A program made the position numbers and the translations under genes. From Rhodococcus sp. HNM0563 (GTDB taxonomy: Bacteria > Actinomycetota > Actinomycetes > Mycobacteriales > Mycobacteriaceae), in the NCBI RefSeq assembly GCF_012726195.1, contig NZ_JAASAF010000005.1, forward strand, positions 1-64,000: a stretch of DNA of 64,000 nt, written 5' to 3'. The notes beneath the pieces were generated by a model. That model was not told the DNA's origin. It saw only the letters and a list, made by a program, of their open reading frames with translations, and searched no databases. Below, piece after piece: positions 26,426-34,997 of the stretch (its first letter is position 1; each line of letters starts with the position of its first letter).

Positions 26426-27196
26426 ATGAGCCATATGCGCATGACCGTTCTGGGGTGCTCGGGCAGTGTGGCCGGGCCGGATTCTCCCGCATCCGGGTAC
26501 CTGCTCACCGCGCCCGACACCCCGCCCCTGGTCATCGACTTCGGACCGGGAGTGCTCGGAGCACTGCAACGCCACGCCGACCCCGGCGAAGTGTCCGTAC
26601 TCCTGTCGCACCTGCACGCCGACCACTGCCTCGACATTCCGGGTCTCCTCGTGTGGCGCCGCTACTCCCCGAATGCCCCCGTCGGCAGGGTCCAGGTCTA
26701 CGGTCCTGCCGGCACCGCGCAACGCCTCGGTGTCGCATCGGCCGAGGTGGCCGGAGAGGTGGATGACGTCTCCGACACCCTCGACGTACGACCCCTGAAC
26801 GACGGCGGAACGTTCCGCTTCGGTGCGCTCACCATCAGTCCCACCAAGGTCAACCATCCACCCGAGGCCTACGGATTCCGCATCACCAGCGACTCCGGTC
26901 GCACACTCGTCTACACCGGTGACACAGGCATGTGCGATCAGGTGGTCGAGCTGGCCCGTGGCGCGGACGTCCTGCTGTCCGAAGCGTCCTGGACCCACGC
27001 GCCCGGGGCGCGGCCCGAAGGCATCCATCTCTCGGGAACCGAGGCAGGGCAGGTCGCCGCCCGTGCCGGGGTCGGCGAACTGCTGCTCACCCACATCCCC
27101 CCGTGGACGTCTCGCGAGGACGTCATCGCGGAGGCGAAGGCCGAGTTCCACGGTCCGGTACATGCAGTGACCTCCGGAGACGTGTACCGCATCTGA
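26426..27196 (+). CDS. Metallo-beta-lactamase-fold cyclic nucleotide phosphodiesterase
   Basis: A 256-residue protein very close to M. tuberculosis Rv1339, an atypical cAMP phosphodiesterase. The metal site SHLHADH is complete. Family blocks [30 protein letters not shown] and [14 protein letters not shown] are all visible. Three in-frame ATGs (26426, 26435, 26441) are possible starts; none has a ribosome site, and the conserved part begins at 26435. Together with the cyclase at 3462 it can set the cAMP level. It precedes rph as in mycobacteria. Confidence 0.88.
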   Translation: MSHMRMTVLGCSGSVAGPDSPASGYLLTAPDTPPLVIDFGPGVLGALQRHADPGEVSVLLSHLHADHCLDIPGLLVWRRYSPNAPVGRVQVYGPAGTAQRLGVASAEVAGEVDDVSDTLDVRPLNDGGTFRFGALTISPTKVNHPPEAYGFRITSDSGRTLVYTGDTGMCDQVVELARGADVLLSEASWTHAPGARPEGIHLSGTEAGQVAARAGVGELLLTHIPPWTSREDVIAEAKAEFHGPVHAVTSGDVYRI

Positions 27197-27243
27197 AGCG
27201 GTCCTCCGAGTCGGTTCGACACGCATCCCCTAGGCTCGTCCGG

Positions 27244-28032
27244 GTGACGACACGAGCAGACGGCAGGGAAGACGACCAACTCCGCAACATCAAGATCACC
27301 CGGGGGTTCACCAACCACCCCGCGGGTTCGGTCCTCGTCGAATTCGGACAGACCCGCGTGATGTGCACCGCTAGCGTCGAAGAAGGAGTGCCGCGGTGGC
27401 GTCGCGGATCGGGTCTGGGCTGGCTCACCGCCGAGTACGCGATGCTGCCCGCCGCAACCCATACCCGCAGCGGACGTGAATCGGTCAAAGGCAAGGTCGG
27501 CGGTCGTACCCAGGAGATCAGCCGGCTCGTCGGTCGCTCCTTGCGGGCGTGCATCGACCTCGCCGCCATCGGTGAGAACACCATCGCCCTCGACTGCGAC
27601 GTCCTGCAGGCCGACGGAGGAACCCGAACCGCGGCCATCACAGGCGCCTACGTGGCACTCGCCGACGCGGTCACCTGGCTCCGCGCGGCAGGTCGCCTCG
27701 CGGACCCGCAGCCGCTCTCGTGCCAGATCGCGGCCATCAGCGTCGGTGTCGTCGACGGCCGAGTCCGGCTCGACCTGCCGTACGAGGAGGACTCGCGCGC
27801 AGAGGTGGACATGAACGTCATCGCCACCGACACCGGAACCCTCGTCGAGATCCAGGGCACCGGCGAGGGTGCCACCTTCCCTCGCACGACTCTCGACAAA
27901 CTGCTCGACTCGGCGCTCGGTGGCATCGAAGAACTGTGCCGCATCCAGCGTGAGGTCCTCGAGCAGCCGTACCCGGGTGTTCTGCCCGAACCCCTCGTCG
28001 CCGAGCCGGCGAAGAAGAAGTTCGGTGCCTGA
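27244..28032 (+). CDS. rph: Ribonuclease PH
   Basis: A 262-residue phosphorolytic 3'-5' exoribonuclease that trims tRNA and other RNA 3' ends. Conserved blocks are [39 protein letters not shown] and [14 protein letters not shown] 27244 is the start: TAGGCT (27231-27236) ends 7 bases upstream, a leaderless signature. The open frame reaches back into the preceding gene, but that part is a shadow. The lysine-rich C-terminus (AKKKFGA) is a small extension. Confidence 0.94.
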   Translation: MTTRADGREDDQLRNIKITRGFTNHPAGSVLVEFGQTRVMCTASVEEGVPRWRRGSGLGWLTAEYAMLPAATHTRSGRESVKGKVGGRTQEISRLVGRSLRACIDLAAIGENTIALDCDVLQADGGTRTAAITGAYVALADAVTWLRAAGRLADPQPLSCQIAAISVGVVDGRVRLDLPYEEDSRAEVDMNVIATDTGTLVEIQGTGEGATFPRTTLDKLLDSALGGIEELCRIQREVLEQPYPGVLPEPLVAEPAKKKFGA

Positions 28033-28033
28033 C

Positions 28034-28651
28034 ATGGCCACGCGGGTGCTCGTGGCGAGCCGGAACGCGAAGAAGCTCCGAGAGTTGCGGCGGGTCCTCG
28101 ACGCGGCGGACATCGCGGGGATCGAACTGGTCGGTCTCGATGCAGTCCCGCCATACCCCGAGGCCCCCGAGACCGGCGCGACGTTCGAGGAGAACGCGGC
28201 CGCGAAAGCACGAGACGGCGCTCGCGCGACCGGGATGGCGTGCATCGCGGACGACTCCGGTCTCGAGGTCGACGCGCTGCGGGGAATGCCCGGTGTGCTG
28301 TCGGCGCGTTGGAGCGGCACTCACGGTGAGGACGCTGCGAACACCGCGCTCGTGCTCGCACAGATGAGCGATGTACCCGATCCGCGGCGCGGGGCAGCCT
28401 TCGTGTCCGCCTGCGCCTTCGCAGTCCCCGACGGCGACGACGTCGCGGTGACCGTGGTGCGCGGTGAATGGCGTGGCGCGATCGCCCGTTCCCCACGCGG
28501 CGAGAACGGATTCGGCTACGACCCCGTCTTCGTGCCCGAAGGGGAGCACCGCACTGCAGCGGAACTCAGCGCCGAAGAGAAGGACGCCGCGTCGCACCGG
28601 GGTCGCGCGCTCACCTTGCTGGTGCCCGCCCTCGCCGCATTCTCGGGCTGA
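28034..28651 (+). CDS. rdgB: Non-canonical purine NTP pyrophosphatase (RdgB/HAM1)
   Basis: A 205-residue house-cleaning enzyme that hydrolyses ITP, dITP and XTP to monophosphates, keeping deaminated bases out of DNA and RNA. Motifs: ASRNAKKLRELR at the N-terminus, IADDSGLEVDALRG, and GENGFGYDPVFVP. The gene starts one base after the rph stop (GTG 28025 in frame would overlap), so it is read from the rph message. A hairpin at 28659-28688 ends the operon. Confidence 0.93.
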   Translation: MATRVLVASRNAKKLRELRRVLDAADIAGIELVGLDAVPPYPEAPETGATFEENAAAKARDGARATGMACIADDSGLEVDALRGMPGVLSARWSGTHGEDAANTALVLAQMSDVPDPRRGAAFVSACAFAVPDGDDVAVTVVRGEWRGAIARSPRGENGFGYDPVFVPEGEHRTAAELSAEEKDAASHRGRALTLLVPALAAFSG

Positions 28652-28658
28652 TCCCTCG

Positions 28659-28688
28659 GCCCGGGATGCGACTTGCCGCATCCCGGGC
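28659..28688. terminator. Terminator between rdgB and the TetR gene
   Basis: A perfect 12-bp stem (28659-28670 with 28677-28688) with a 6-base loop lies between the convergent stops of rdgB and the TetR gene and should serve both. Confidence 0.8.
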
Positions 28689-28704
28689 ATCCACCCCGGA
28701 CGCG

Positions 28705-29334
28705 CTACCCGCCACCGGTCATCTCACGTAGGTACGCGGTGACCATCGCGGTGAGTTCGTCGGCCACCTGCTCGCGGGTGATGTCCGGCTGTTCCAGAAC
28801 GTAGGACACCGCGACGTTCTCCACGGTGCGCACCAACATCCACGCGATCGCGTCGACAGGACGAGAACCGCGGTCGGTGAGGTGGAACCGCAGCCACATT
28901 CCGAGCAGCGCATCGATTCGCTTCTCGAAATCGGAGAGGCGACTGTCGGGAGCTTTGGGCAACTCTTCGATCAACACGCGGAGCAGTCGCGGATTCTCGC
29001 CGAGCGCGTCCAATAATTCGAGGAGTGTCTCGCGCACCGACAAGTCTTCCGCAGGGCCTTCCAGCGCCCTCGTGAACACACGCGAAATGCGAGTGTGCAA
29101 CTCCGCAGTCCATCTGTCTACGACCTCGGCGACGATCGCGTCCTTGTCCGGGAAGTACTGGTACAACGACCCGGGACTGATGTGTGCTTGCGCCGCGATG
29201 CGATTGGTGGATGCACCGTCGTAGCCGCGTTCGAGCAGTACGGCCCGGCCTGCGTCGATGATGCGCTCGACCATTGCGCGTGAGCGATCCTGTCGAGGTG
29301 CCCGGCGGGTTCGGCGTCGTTCCGGCGAGGTCAT
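28705..29334 (-). CDS. TetR family repressor next to a DUF2236 oxygenase gene
   Basis: A 209-residue regulator. The N-terminal helix-turn-helix (about 20-65) is clear: NRIAAQAHISPGSLYQYFPDKD. The C-terminal ligand-binding part has no assigned ligand. ATG 29334 is chosen because the conserved part begins soon after it. It is transcribed away from the DUF2236 oxygenase gene with a 56-base shared control region that holds a dyad (29362-29375), so it probably represses that gene and itself. Confidence 0.85.
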   Translation of the reverse strand: MTSPERRRTRRAPRQDRSRAMVERIIDAGRAVLLERGYDGASTNRIAAQAHISPGSLYQYFPDKDAIVAEVVDRWTAELHTRISRVFTRALEGPAEDLSVRETLLELLDALGENPRLLRVLIEELPKAPDSRLSDFEKRIDALLGMWLRFHLTDRGSRPVDAIAWMLVRTVENVAVSYVLEQPDITREQVADELTAMVTAYLREMTGGG

Positions 29335-29361
29335 GTCGCGGCCTGAAATGCGAATTGAATG

Positions 29362-29375
29362 CGAGTAATCACTCG
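29362..29375. promoter_or_regulatory. Probable TetR operator
   Basis: CGAGT at 29362-29366 and ACTCG at 29371-29375 form an inverted repeat with a 4-base spacer, in the middle of the 56-base gap between the divergent TetR and DUF2236 genes. Placement is what one expects of a TetR-family operator. Confidence 0.5.
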
Positions 29376-29390
29376 TGTGAGCATAGCGAC

Positions 29391-30632
29391 ATGACGACGC
29401 AGGAACTCGACACGCACCTCGAGGCATCCCCGTACCCGAGCCGCTACGAGGGCAACCGACCCCGTAACGAAGCCATCGGCAGGCCTCTGACGCGTTTCGC
29501 GAAGATTCGCGAGGTCGACGACGAACTGCTCGACCGGATCGGACGCCGCATGTATGCCCGCGACGAGGTGGGCGCCGCTCTCGTACAGGCCATGCGCCTC
29601 GACCGCAACGACCCCGAGCGCGTCACCATGCGCCAGTTCCATCAGGCACTCGAGCACGGGGCCGACACCGTCCCGAACGCCCCCGCGGCCCTCCGCGCAT
29701 TCTTCTCACACGTCGAGCAGGTTCCCGACTGGGTGGACTGGAACCTGCTGGACAGAGGAGCACGCGCATTCCGGCGGATCGGGCGGACACGCAACGACGT
29801 GCTGCTACAACTCGCGCTCATCGGTGGTTACCGATTCGGTGGACCTCCCGACCTCCTGGTCGAAACCGGCGGCCTGACCGGATCCACTGCGATGCGACGC
29901 CTCGGCGAAACCCAGAAGTGGGGCACCGCGGTGGGGGAGCCCGGCGCCATGCGTCGTGATGGCGACGGATTCAAGCTCACCGTGCATGTGCGCGCCATGC
30001 ACGCCCTCGTCAACCAGCGGTTCGAAACGAACGGCCGTTGGGACGTCGAGCACTGGGGACTGCCCATCAACCAGACCGACCAGGCCGCAACACTCGGATT
30101 GTTCAACGGCACGCTACTGATCGGCGCGCGCGCCCTCGGCTATCGGGTCACGCGTGAGGAATCCGCCGCGATCATGCACATGTGGAAGTACATCGGATGG
30201 CTCATGGGCGTCGATGACGACTTCCTTTTCGATACGGAGCGCGAACAACACCACTTCAACTACCACGTCGTGCTGGTGCAGGACGACGTCACGCCCGCGG
30301 GGGCCGCCCTCTCCCGCGCTCTCGTCGACTGTCACCGCACCCTCGACTACGGGAGATTCTCGGGTCTGGTCGGTCGATACGAGCGACTGAGACTGCTGAG
30401 CATGCTTCGATTCTTCCTCGGCAAACGAGGTCTCGAAGATCTGGGGTTGCCGACGCTACCGCCTGTGGCGGTCGCACCGGTCATCGCGAAGAACATCGTG
30501 AAGTCGACGCTGATCAAGAGGACACCGGAGGGGCGGCGTTTCCTGGAGTATCTCGGCGACCGGGCTGCACGACGAGAACTCCGGCTCAAATTCGCGGGTG
30601 CTCGCGCCGACGTCGGAGCCCTCGAACTCTGA
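29391..30632 (+). CDS. DUF2236 (MpaB/Lcp-type) oxygenase
   Basis: A 413-residue protein of the family that includes latex-clearing protein (a haem b rubber dioxygenase) and the mycophenolic acid enzyme MpaB. A likely haem-ligand His204 lies in HVRAMHALVNQRF. The block STAMRRLGETQKWGT may line the haem pocket. Unlike secreted Lcp, it has no signal peptide, so a soluble intracellular substrate is more likely than polymer rubber. The first ATG after the shared control region is used (MTTQELDTHL). Substrate unknown; the linked TetR may sense it. Confidence 0.75.
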   Translation: MTTQELDTHLEASPYPSRYEGNRPRNEAIGRPLTRFAKIREVDDELLDRIGRRMYARDEVGAALVQAMRLDRNDPERVTMRQFHQALEHGADTVPNAPAALRAFFSHVEQVPDWVDWNLLDRGARAFRRIGRTRNDVLLQLALIGGYRFGGPPDLLVETGGLTGSTAMRRLGETQKWGTAVGEPGAMRRDGDGFKLTVHVRAMHALVNQRFETNGRWDVEHWGLPINQTDQAATLGLFNGTLLIGARALGYRVTREESAAIMHMWKYIGWLMGVDDDFLFDTEREQHHFNYHVVLVQDDVTPAGAALSRALVDCHRTLDYGRFSGLVGRYERLRLLSMLRFFLGKRGLEDLGLPTLPPVAVAPVIAKNIVKSTLIKRTPEGRRFLEYLGDRAARRELRLKFAGARADVGALEL

Positions 30633-30653
30633 GCAAGATCGAGCCCGGGGGAG

Positions 30654-30675
30654 GAGGTCCGGAATTCCGGACCTC
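30654..30675. terminator. 22-bp perfect palindrome between convergent genes
   Basis: Positions 30654-30664 are the exact inverted complement of 30665-30675, centred on GGAATTCC. It lies in the 51-base gap between the DUF2236 oxygenase stop and the RsbW-like kinase stop, and most likely folds into a shared terminator hairpin. Confidence 0.65.
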
Positions 30676-30683
30676 ATCGATGG

Positions 30684-31112
30684 TCAGAGCGCCCAGCGCA
30701 TCGCGACGTGGGTACCGTCCGACCCCGGGGTGACCACCATCTCCGTCGTGAGTTTACGAATCAGGGCGAGACCGTGCCCGCGCGAGGCATTCGGATCGTG
30801 GATTGCGTCGCGCCACCGCCCGTGATCGGCGACAGTCACCTCGAGATGACGCTCGTGCGGTCGAAAAGTCACTTCCAGGTCTACCGTGGCCATCTCGTCG
30901 TCGGCCGAGTAGGCATGCTCCACCGCATTGGCCAGCGCCTCGTAGCTGGCCAACACCACATCATGCTCGTGGTCCGGTTCGAGGTGCAGAGTCCCCAACC
31001 ATTGCCGTACAGCCTGGCGCAGGCCGGCGATCTGAGTCGCGTCCGCGCGCACACCCCGGAAGAAGATCCCCCCGGAGGTGAACGATGCGGACCCGTCGGT
31101 GTGAGTCTGCAT
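30684..31112 (-). CDS. RsbW-like anti-sigma factor / serine kinase
   Basis: A 142-residue GHKL ATPase of the SpoIIAB/RsbW type. The N-box reads EALANAVEHAY, the G1 box VADHGRW, and the G2 box ASRGHGLALIRKLT. Such proteins hold a sigma factor and phosphorylate an anti-anti-sigma STAS protein. The STAS gene lies 39 bases upstream on the same strand, so the two form an operon and probably a pair. No sigma factor gene is nearby, so the final target is unknown. Confidence 0.82.
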   Translation of the reverse strand: MQTHTDGSASFTSGGIFFRGVRADATQIAGLRQAVRQWLGTLHLEPDHEHDVVLASYEALANAVEHAYSADDEMATVDLEVTFRPHERHLEVTVADHGRWRDAIHDPNASRGHGLALIRKLTTEMVVTPGSDGTHVAMRWAL

Positions 31113-31151
31113 GGCTCCTCGGTTCTAGACGGACAGCGCGTGCGCAGTTGC

Positions 31152-31535
31152 CTACTTCTCAGGCATCTCCGCCGGCTTCACGGCTGCGAGCGCGTCCTCG
31201 AGGCGCGGATGGATGGAGAGGACATCGCCGAGCCCGAGCAGCTCCAGCGGCCGCGCGGTGGCGTTGCCCTCTGCTACCACGGCGAAGGCGACGCTGTCGG
31301 CCGCGCGCTTGGACAGGTCCACAAGTAGTGCCATACCCATCGACGCGAGGAAATGCACATCGGTGAGATCGACGATCAGGCCGGACAGATCCTCGTCGAG
31401 CAACCCGAGAGCTTCCTCTTCCAGCAACGGAGCGCTCGACAAGTCGACATCGCCACTCACCGACAACACCGCGACGGAATCCGAGCGGGTCGTCTTCAGG
31501 CCCATATGCGGATGTTCGCTCGATCGTTCATTCAC
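31152..31535 (-). CDS. STAS domain anti-anti-sigma factor
   Basis: A 127-residue protein with one STAS domain. The phosphorylatable serine should be in LTDVHFLASMGMALLVDL. VLSVSGDVDLSSAP is the N-terminal strand-helix element. In partner switching, the unphosphorylated form traps the RsbW-like kinase and frees the sigma factor; a PP2C phosphatase resets it. GTG 31535 has a -10-like CATGAT 6 bases upstream (31542-31547). ATG 31505 is a shorter alternative. It is divergent from the gene for a response regulator-PP2C fusion, the obvious candidate phosphatase. Confidence 0.82.
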   Translation of the reverse strand: MNERSSEHPHMGLKTTRSDSVAVLSVSGDVDLSSAPLLEEEALGLLDEDLSGLIVDLTDVHFLASMGMALLVDLSKRAADSVAFAVVAEGNATARPLELLGLGDVLSIHPRLEDALAAVKPAEMPEK

Positions 31536-31697
31536 GTGGCCATCATGCAGGATGGCGCCCGGACATGCGAGACGCACAGGCAGAGGCCCTGAGGACGTGC
31601 GCACATGTGTACGAGAAGGTTGGGTATTGTTCAACGGTGGCGTCGGCGGTGTGCCGATCCTCGGGAGGGATCCACCGCCGAAGGAAGGACGACCGCC

Positions 31698-32900
31698 GTG
31701 CACACGCATGGACGACCGCACAACTCGGGATCACCCGCGTCCTTGTTGCTGATCGAGGACGACGCCGGCGACGCGTTACTCGTCGAGGAACTCGTCGCGG
31801 ACAGTGCGCCCGAGATGAACGTCGTGTGGGTGCAGTCGCTCGCTGCCGCACGTGACGCTCTCGCGGCCGGACTACCCGACTGCGTGTTGCTCGATCTCCA
31901 CCTCCCGGACGCGCACGGACTCGAAGCTGTCGCACGGGTACAGGAATACGCCGAATCCGTCCCCATCGTCGTGCTCACCGGTATGGCGGAGGAAGAGACC
32001 GGACTCGCAGCCGTAGCTGTCGGCGCTCAGGACTACCTCGTGAAGGGCAGAGTCGAGCCGGAGCTGTTCGGGCGCGCAGTGAGTTACGCGATCCAGCGCA
32101 AACAAGCCGAACAGAACGCCGCTGCGTTGCAGGCCAGCCAGCTGCACGCCCAAGAGAACGCCCGACTCGAGCGTGGGCTGCTGCCATCCCCGCTGTTGTG
32201 CACCGACGAATTCGAAGTGGTCTCGCGTTACCGCCCGGGGCGTGCCTCCGCCCTTCTCGGAGGTGACTTCTACGACGTGGTGCAGACCGGAGACGGCACC
32301 GTTCATGTTCTCGTCGGCGATGTCGCAGGGCACGGCCCGGACGAGGCCGCCCTCGGCGTCGGTTTGCGAATCGCGTGGCGCACACTCGTTCTCACCGGCA
32401 TCAGCGGAGAACGGCAGTTGGCGAAGCTCGAAGAGATCCTTGTCGCAGAGCGAGCGGCCGACCGGGTTTTCGCGACCGTCACCAGCCTTGCCATGACGCC
32501 CGATCGCCGAACCTTCACGGTGATGCGAGCAGGCCACCCCGGGATTCTCGTGCGTCGTGGACGTGAGGTGGAGTGGGTCGAAGCGCCCGGTGGGCCCGCT
32601 CTGGGACTCCTGCCCGGTTCGGCGTCGTGGCCGGTTCACAGACTGGAGCTGCCCGCCGAGGGAGCTGTCGTGTTGTTCACCGATGGACTCTTCGAAGGCC
32701 ACACCGGCGCCGGACGCCAGAGACTCGGCGAAGAAGGACTCCTCGAGCTCGCCCGCCGGTGCGGGCACCTCGCACCCGACGACTTCGCCGACACTCTCAT
32801 CCAGGGTGCGGAAGAGCTCGCCGATGCCCACGGCGGATTGACCGACGACGTAGCAGTCGTGCATGTGCGATGGAACGGGAAAGCGACACCGGCCGAATGA
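31698..32900 (+). CDS. Response regulator fused to PP2C/SpoIIE phosphatase
   Basis: A 400-residue RsbU-like signalling protein. The receiver domain (about 15-130) has the acidic pair Asp21/22, phospho-acceptor Asp66 (LLDLHLP) and Lys116. A coiled linker (about 130-165) leads to a SpoIIE-type PP2C domain (about 170-395), with metal-binding Asp190 (GGDFYD) and Asp208 (GDVAGHG), and a C-terminal LTDDVAVVHV. GTG 31698 follows AAGGAAGGA. Phosphorylation by the histidine kinase encoded next (ATGA overlap) should switch the phosphatase, whose likely substrate is the STAS protein encoded divergently. Confidence 0.88.
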   Translation: MHTHGRPHNSGSPASLLLIEDDAGDALLVEELVADSAPEMNVVWVQSLAAARDALAAGLPDCVLLDLHLPDAHGLEAVARVQEYAESVPIVVLTGMAEEETGLAAVAVGAQDYLVKGRVEPELFGRAVSYAIQRKQAEQNAAALQASQLHAQENARLERGLLPSPLLCTDEFEVVSRYRPGRASALLGGDFYDVVQTGDGTVHVLVGDVAGHGPDEAALGVGLRIAWRTLVLTGISGERQLAKLEEILVAERAADRVFATVTSLAMTPDRRTFTVMRAGHPGILVRRGREVEWVEAPGGPALGLLPGSASWPVHRLELPAEGAVVLFTDGLFEGHTGAGRQRLGEEGLLELARRCGHLAPDDFADTLIQGAEELADAHGGLTDDVAVVHVRWNGKATPAE

Positions 32901-34540
32901 CGAACCCGACAGACACCGAAGCCTCGGACGTGCCGAGCGGGGCACCGCAGACGACGCGACGATCCCAGGTGACAGTGCAGGGCTGGATTCTCCTGGTGCT
33001 CGGTTTCATGGGGGTGCTTGTGGTGATCGGCACCGTTGTCGGTAGCCACTTCCTGTCCCGTACCACCGAGGTCTCCAATTACCTGAGGGATGTGCTGCAA
33101 CCCGCACGAGTCGAGGCCCACCGGCTTCAAGCAGCGTTGATCAGTCAGGAGACGGGGGCGCGCGGGTACATCATCACCGCCGATCCCGAGTTCCTCGGAC
33201 CATACGAGACCGGACGGGCCGAGGAACAGGACGCCGCCGACACGATGCGTGCGCTGATCGAGCGTCCCGGGCCGATGCCCGGGGTGGAAGGGCCGCTGCT
33301 CGACGACCTCGGTGCAATCGAGAACGCGGCGGACGAATGGCGCAGGATCTACACCCTTCCCCTCGTCAGTAACGTGGTCCCGGGCGATCCGCAGCCTGTG
33401 GATGTCGGCGCTGTCGAAGCGGGCAGTGTGGAATTCGACGAGTTGCGGGCCCTGTTCGAGATCCAGAACAAGCATCTGGAGGAGGTCAGAGCACAAGGTA
33501 TCGCCGAACTCGAGCATGTGCGGACCGTGCGCGATCGTGTCCTCGGCTTCATGGTTGCGGCATTTCTGCTCAGCGGTGTGGGTGTCACCGTGCTCGTTCA
33601 GATTCTCGTTGTGCGTCCACTGGACAGATTGCGGGAGCAGACCCGCATGGTCGCCGGAGGCAGATTCGACGAGCAGATCATCCCGCAGGGACCGGCAGAC
33701 ATCAGGGCACTCGCCGCGGATGTCGACGGCATGCGTGAGCGGCTCGCAGCGGAACTCACGATCTCCCGCGAGCGTCACGAGCAGGTCGAAAGTCAGGCGA
33801 TCGACCTGCGCCGGTCCAACGCCGAACTCGAACAGTTCGCGTATGTCGCGTCGCACGATCTGCAGGAGCCGCTTCGGAAGGTCGCGTCGTTCTGCCAGCT
33901 GCTCGAGAAGCGATACGGCGACAAACTCGACGAGCGCGGCGTCCAATACATCGACTTCGCGGTGGACGGCGCCAAGCGGATGCAGGTGCTCATCAACGAT
34001 CTGCTCACGTTCTCACGCGTCGGGCGGGTCAGCGACGCGCACGTACGTGTCGGTCTCGACCGGGCACTCGATTCGGCTCTGAGCAACCTCGAACAAGCCC
34101 TCGAGGATTCGGAGGCCGTGATCGAACGTCCAGAATCACTCCCGGAAGTCCTCGGAGATCCGACTCTGCTGACCATGTTGTGGCAGAACCTGGTAGGAAA
34201 CGCGATCAAATTCCGGCATCCCGACAGGACTCCGGTGGTGCACATCGCATTCGAGCAGACCGACGCCGTGTGGACGGTGAGCGTGACGGACAACGGTATC
34301 GGTATCGCCGAAGAGTTCGCGGAGAAGGTGTTCGTCATCTTCCAGCGTCTGCACGGTCGGGAAACCTATGGAGGCACCGGCATCGGACTGGCACTCTGCC
34401 GCAAGATCGTGGATTACCACGGTGGCGAGATCTGGATCGACCGCGCGCACACCGACGGTACTCGCTTCTGCTTCACAATCCCGGTCGAGGCCGATGAAGA
34501 ACCTGCGACCGACACTGCTCTGGAAGGAGCATCAGCATGA
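32897..34540 (+). CDS. CHASE3-HAMP histidine kinase
   Basis: A 547-residue membrane sensor kinase. One transmembrane helix at about 28-52 and another at about 215-240 flank an extracellular CHASE3-like helical domain (QETGARGYIITADPEFL). A HAMP linker follows (about 240-290), then a HisKA-type dimer domain with His320 in YVASHDLQEPLRKV, and a HATPase domain with WQNLVGNAIKF, VTDNGIGIAEE and GGTGIGLALC. The kinase core resembles the phytochrome-type kinases that pair with single-domain regulators. It overlaps both neighbours by ATGA, so one kinase stands between two response regulators. Confidence 0.88.
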   Translation: MTNPTDTEASDVPSGAPQTTRRSQVTVQGWILLVLGFMGVLVVIGTVVGSHFLSRTTEVSNYLRDVLQPARVEAHRLQAALISQETGARGYIITADPEFLGPYETGRAEEQDAADTMRALIERPGPMPGVEGPLLDDLGAIENAADEWRRIYTLPLVSNVVPGDPQPVDVGAVEAGSVEFDELRALFEIQNKHLEEVRAQGIAELEHVRTVRDRVLGFMVAAFLLSGVGVTVLVQILVVRPLDRLREQTRMVAGGRFDEQIIPQGPADIRALAADVDGMRERLAAELTISRERHEQVESQAIDLRRSNAELEQFAYVASHDLQEPLRKVASFCQLLEKRYGDKLDERGVQYIDFAVDGAKRMQVLINDLLTFSRVGRVSDAHVRVGLDRALDSALSNLEQALEDSEAVIERPESLPEVLGDPTLLTMLWQNLVGNAIKFRHPDRTPVVHIAFEQTDAVWTVSVTDNGIGIAEEFAEKVFVIFQRLHGRETYGGTGIGLALCRKIVDYHGGEIWIDRAHTDGTRFCFTIPVEADEEPATDTALEGASA

Positions 34541-34977
34541 CCCCTACCGGTAAGCCGATCGATGTCCTGCTCGTGGAGGACGATCCCGGAGACGAACTGA
34601 TGACGCGTGAAGCGTTCGAGGACAACAAGATCGGAAACTCCTTGCACGTTGCCCGCGACGGTGAGGAGGCACTCGACTTCCTCTATCGCCGAGGCGCTCA
34701 CGCTGATGCACCCAAGCCGGACCTGATCCTGCTCGACCTGAATCTGCCGAAGTACGACGGCCGGCAGGTGCTCGAGCAGATCAAGTCCGACCCCGACCTC
34801 GCGCCGATCCCGGTGGTCGTGCTCACCACGTCGTCCGCCGAAGAGGACATTCTGCGCAGCTACCGGTTGCACGCCAACGCATACGTCACGAAACCTGTCG
34901 ACCTCGACCAGTTCATCAAGGCCGTCAAACAGATCGACGAGTTCTTCGTGCAGGTGGTGCGGCTACCCACGCGTTGA
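34537..34977 (+). CDS. Single-domain response regulator (Rcp1-like)
   Basis: A 146-residue receiver with no output domain. Acidic pair Asp15/16, phospho-acceptor Asp67 (LLDLNLPKYDG), and Lys119 (YVTKPVDLDQF). This subgroup, with an insertion before the acceptor strand, commonly pairs with phytochrome-like kinases. It may act as a phosphate sink or relay that limits flow to the PP2C-type regulator. Translated from the ATGA overlap with the kinase. The stop codon lies inside a hairpin (34961-34989). Confidence 0.87.
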   Translation: MTPTGKPIDVLLVEDDPGDELMTREAFEDNKIGNSLHVARDGEEALDFLYRRGAHADAPKPDLILLDLNLPKYDGRQVLEQIKSDPDLAPIPVVVLTTSSAEEDILRSYRLHANAYVTKPVDLDQFIKAVKQIDEFFVQVVRLPTR

Positions 34978-34989
34978 TCGTGGGTGGCC
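34961..34989. terminator. Terminator overlapping the response regulator stop
   Basis: An 11-bp stem (34961-34971 with 34979-34989, one G-T pair) has its loop on the stop codon. A second small dyad GGGGTC/GACCCC follows at 34990-35006. They separate the regulator gene from the convergent DUF3817 gene. Confidence 0.6.
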
Positions 34990-34997
34990 GGGGTCGG

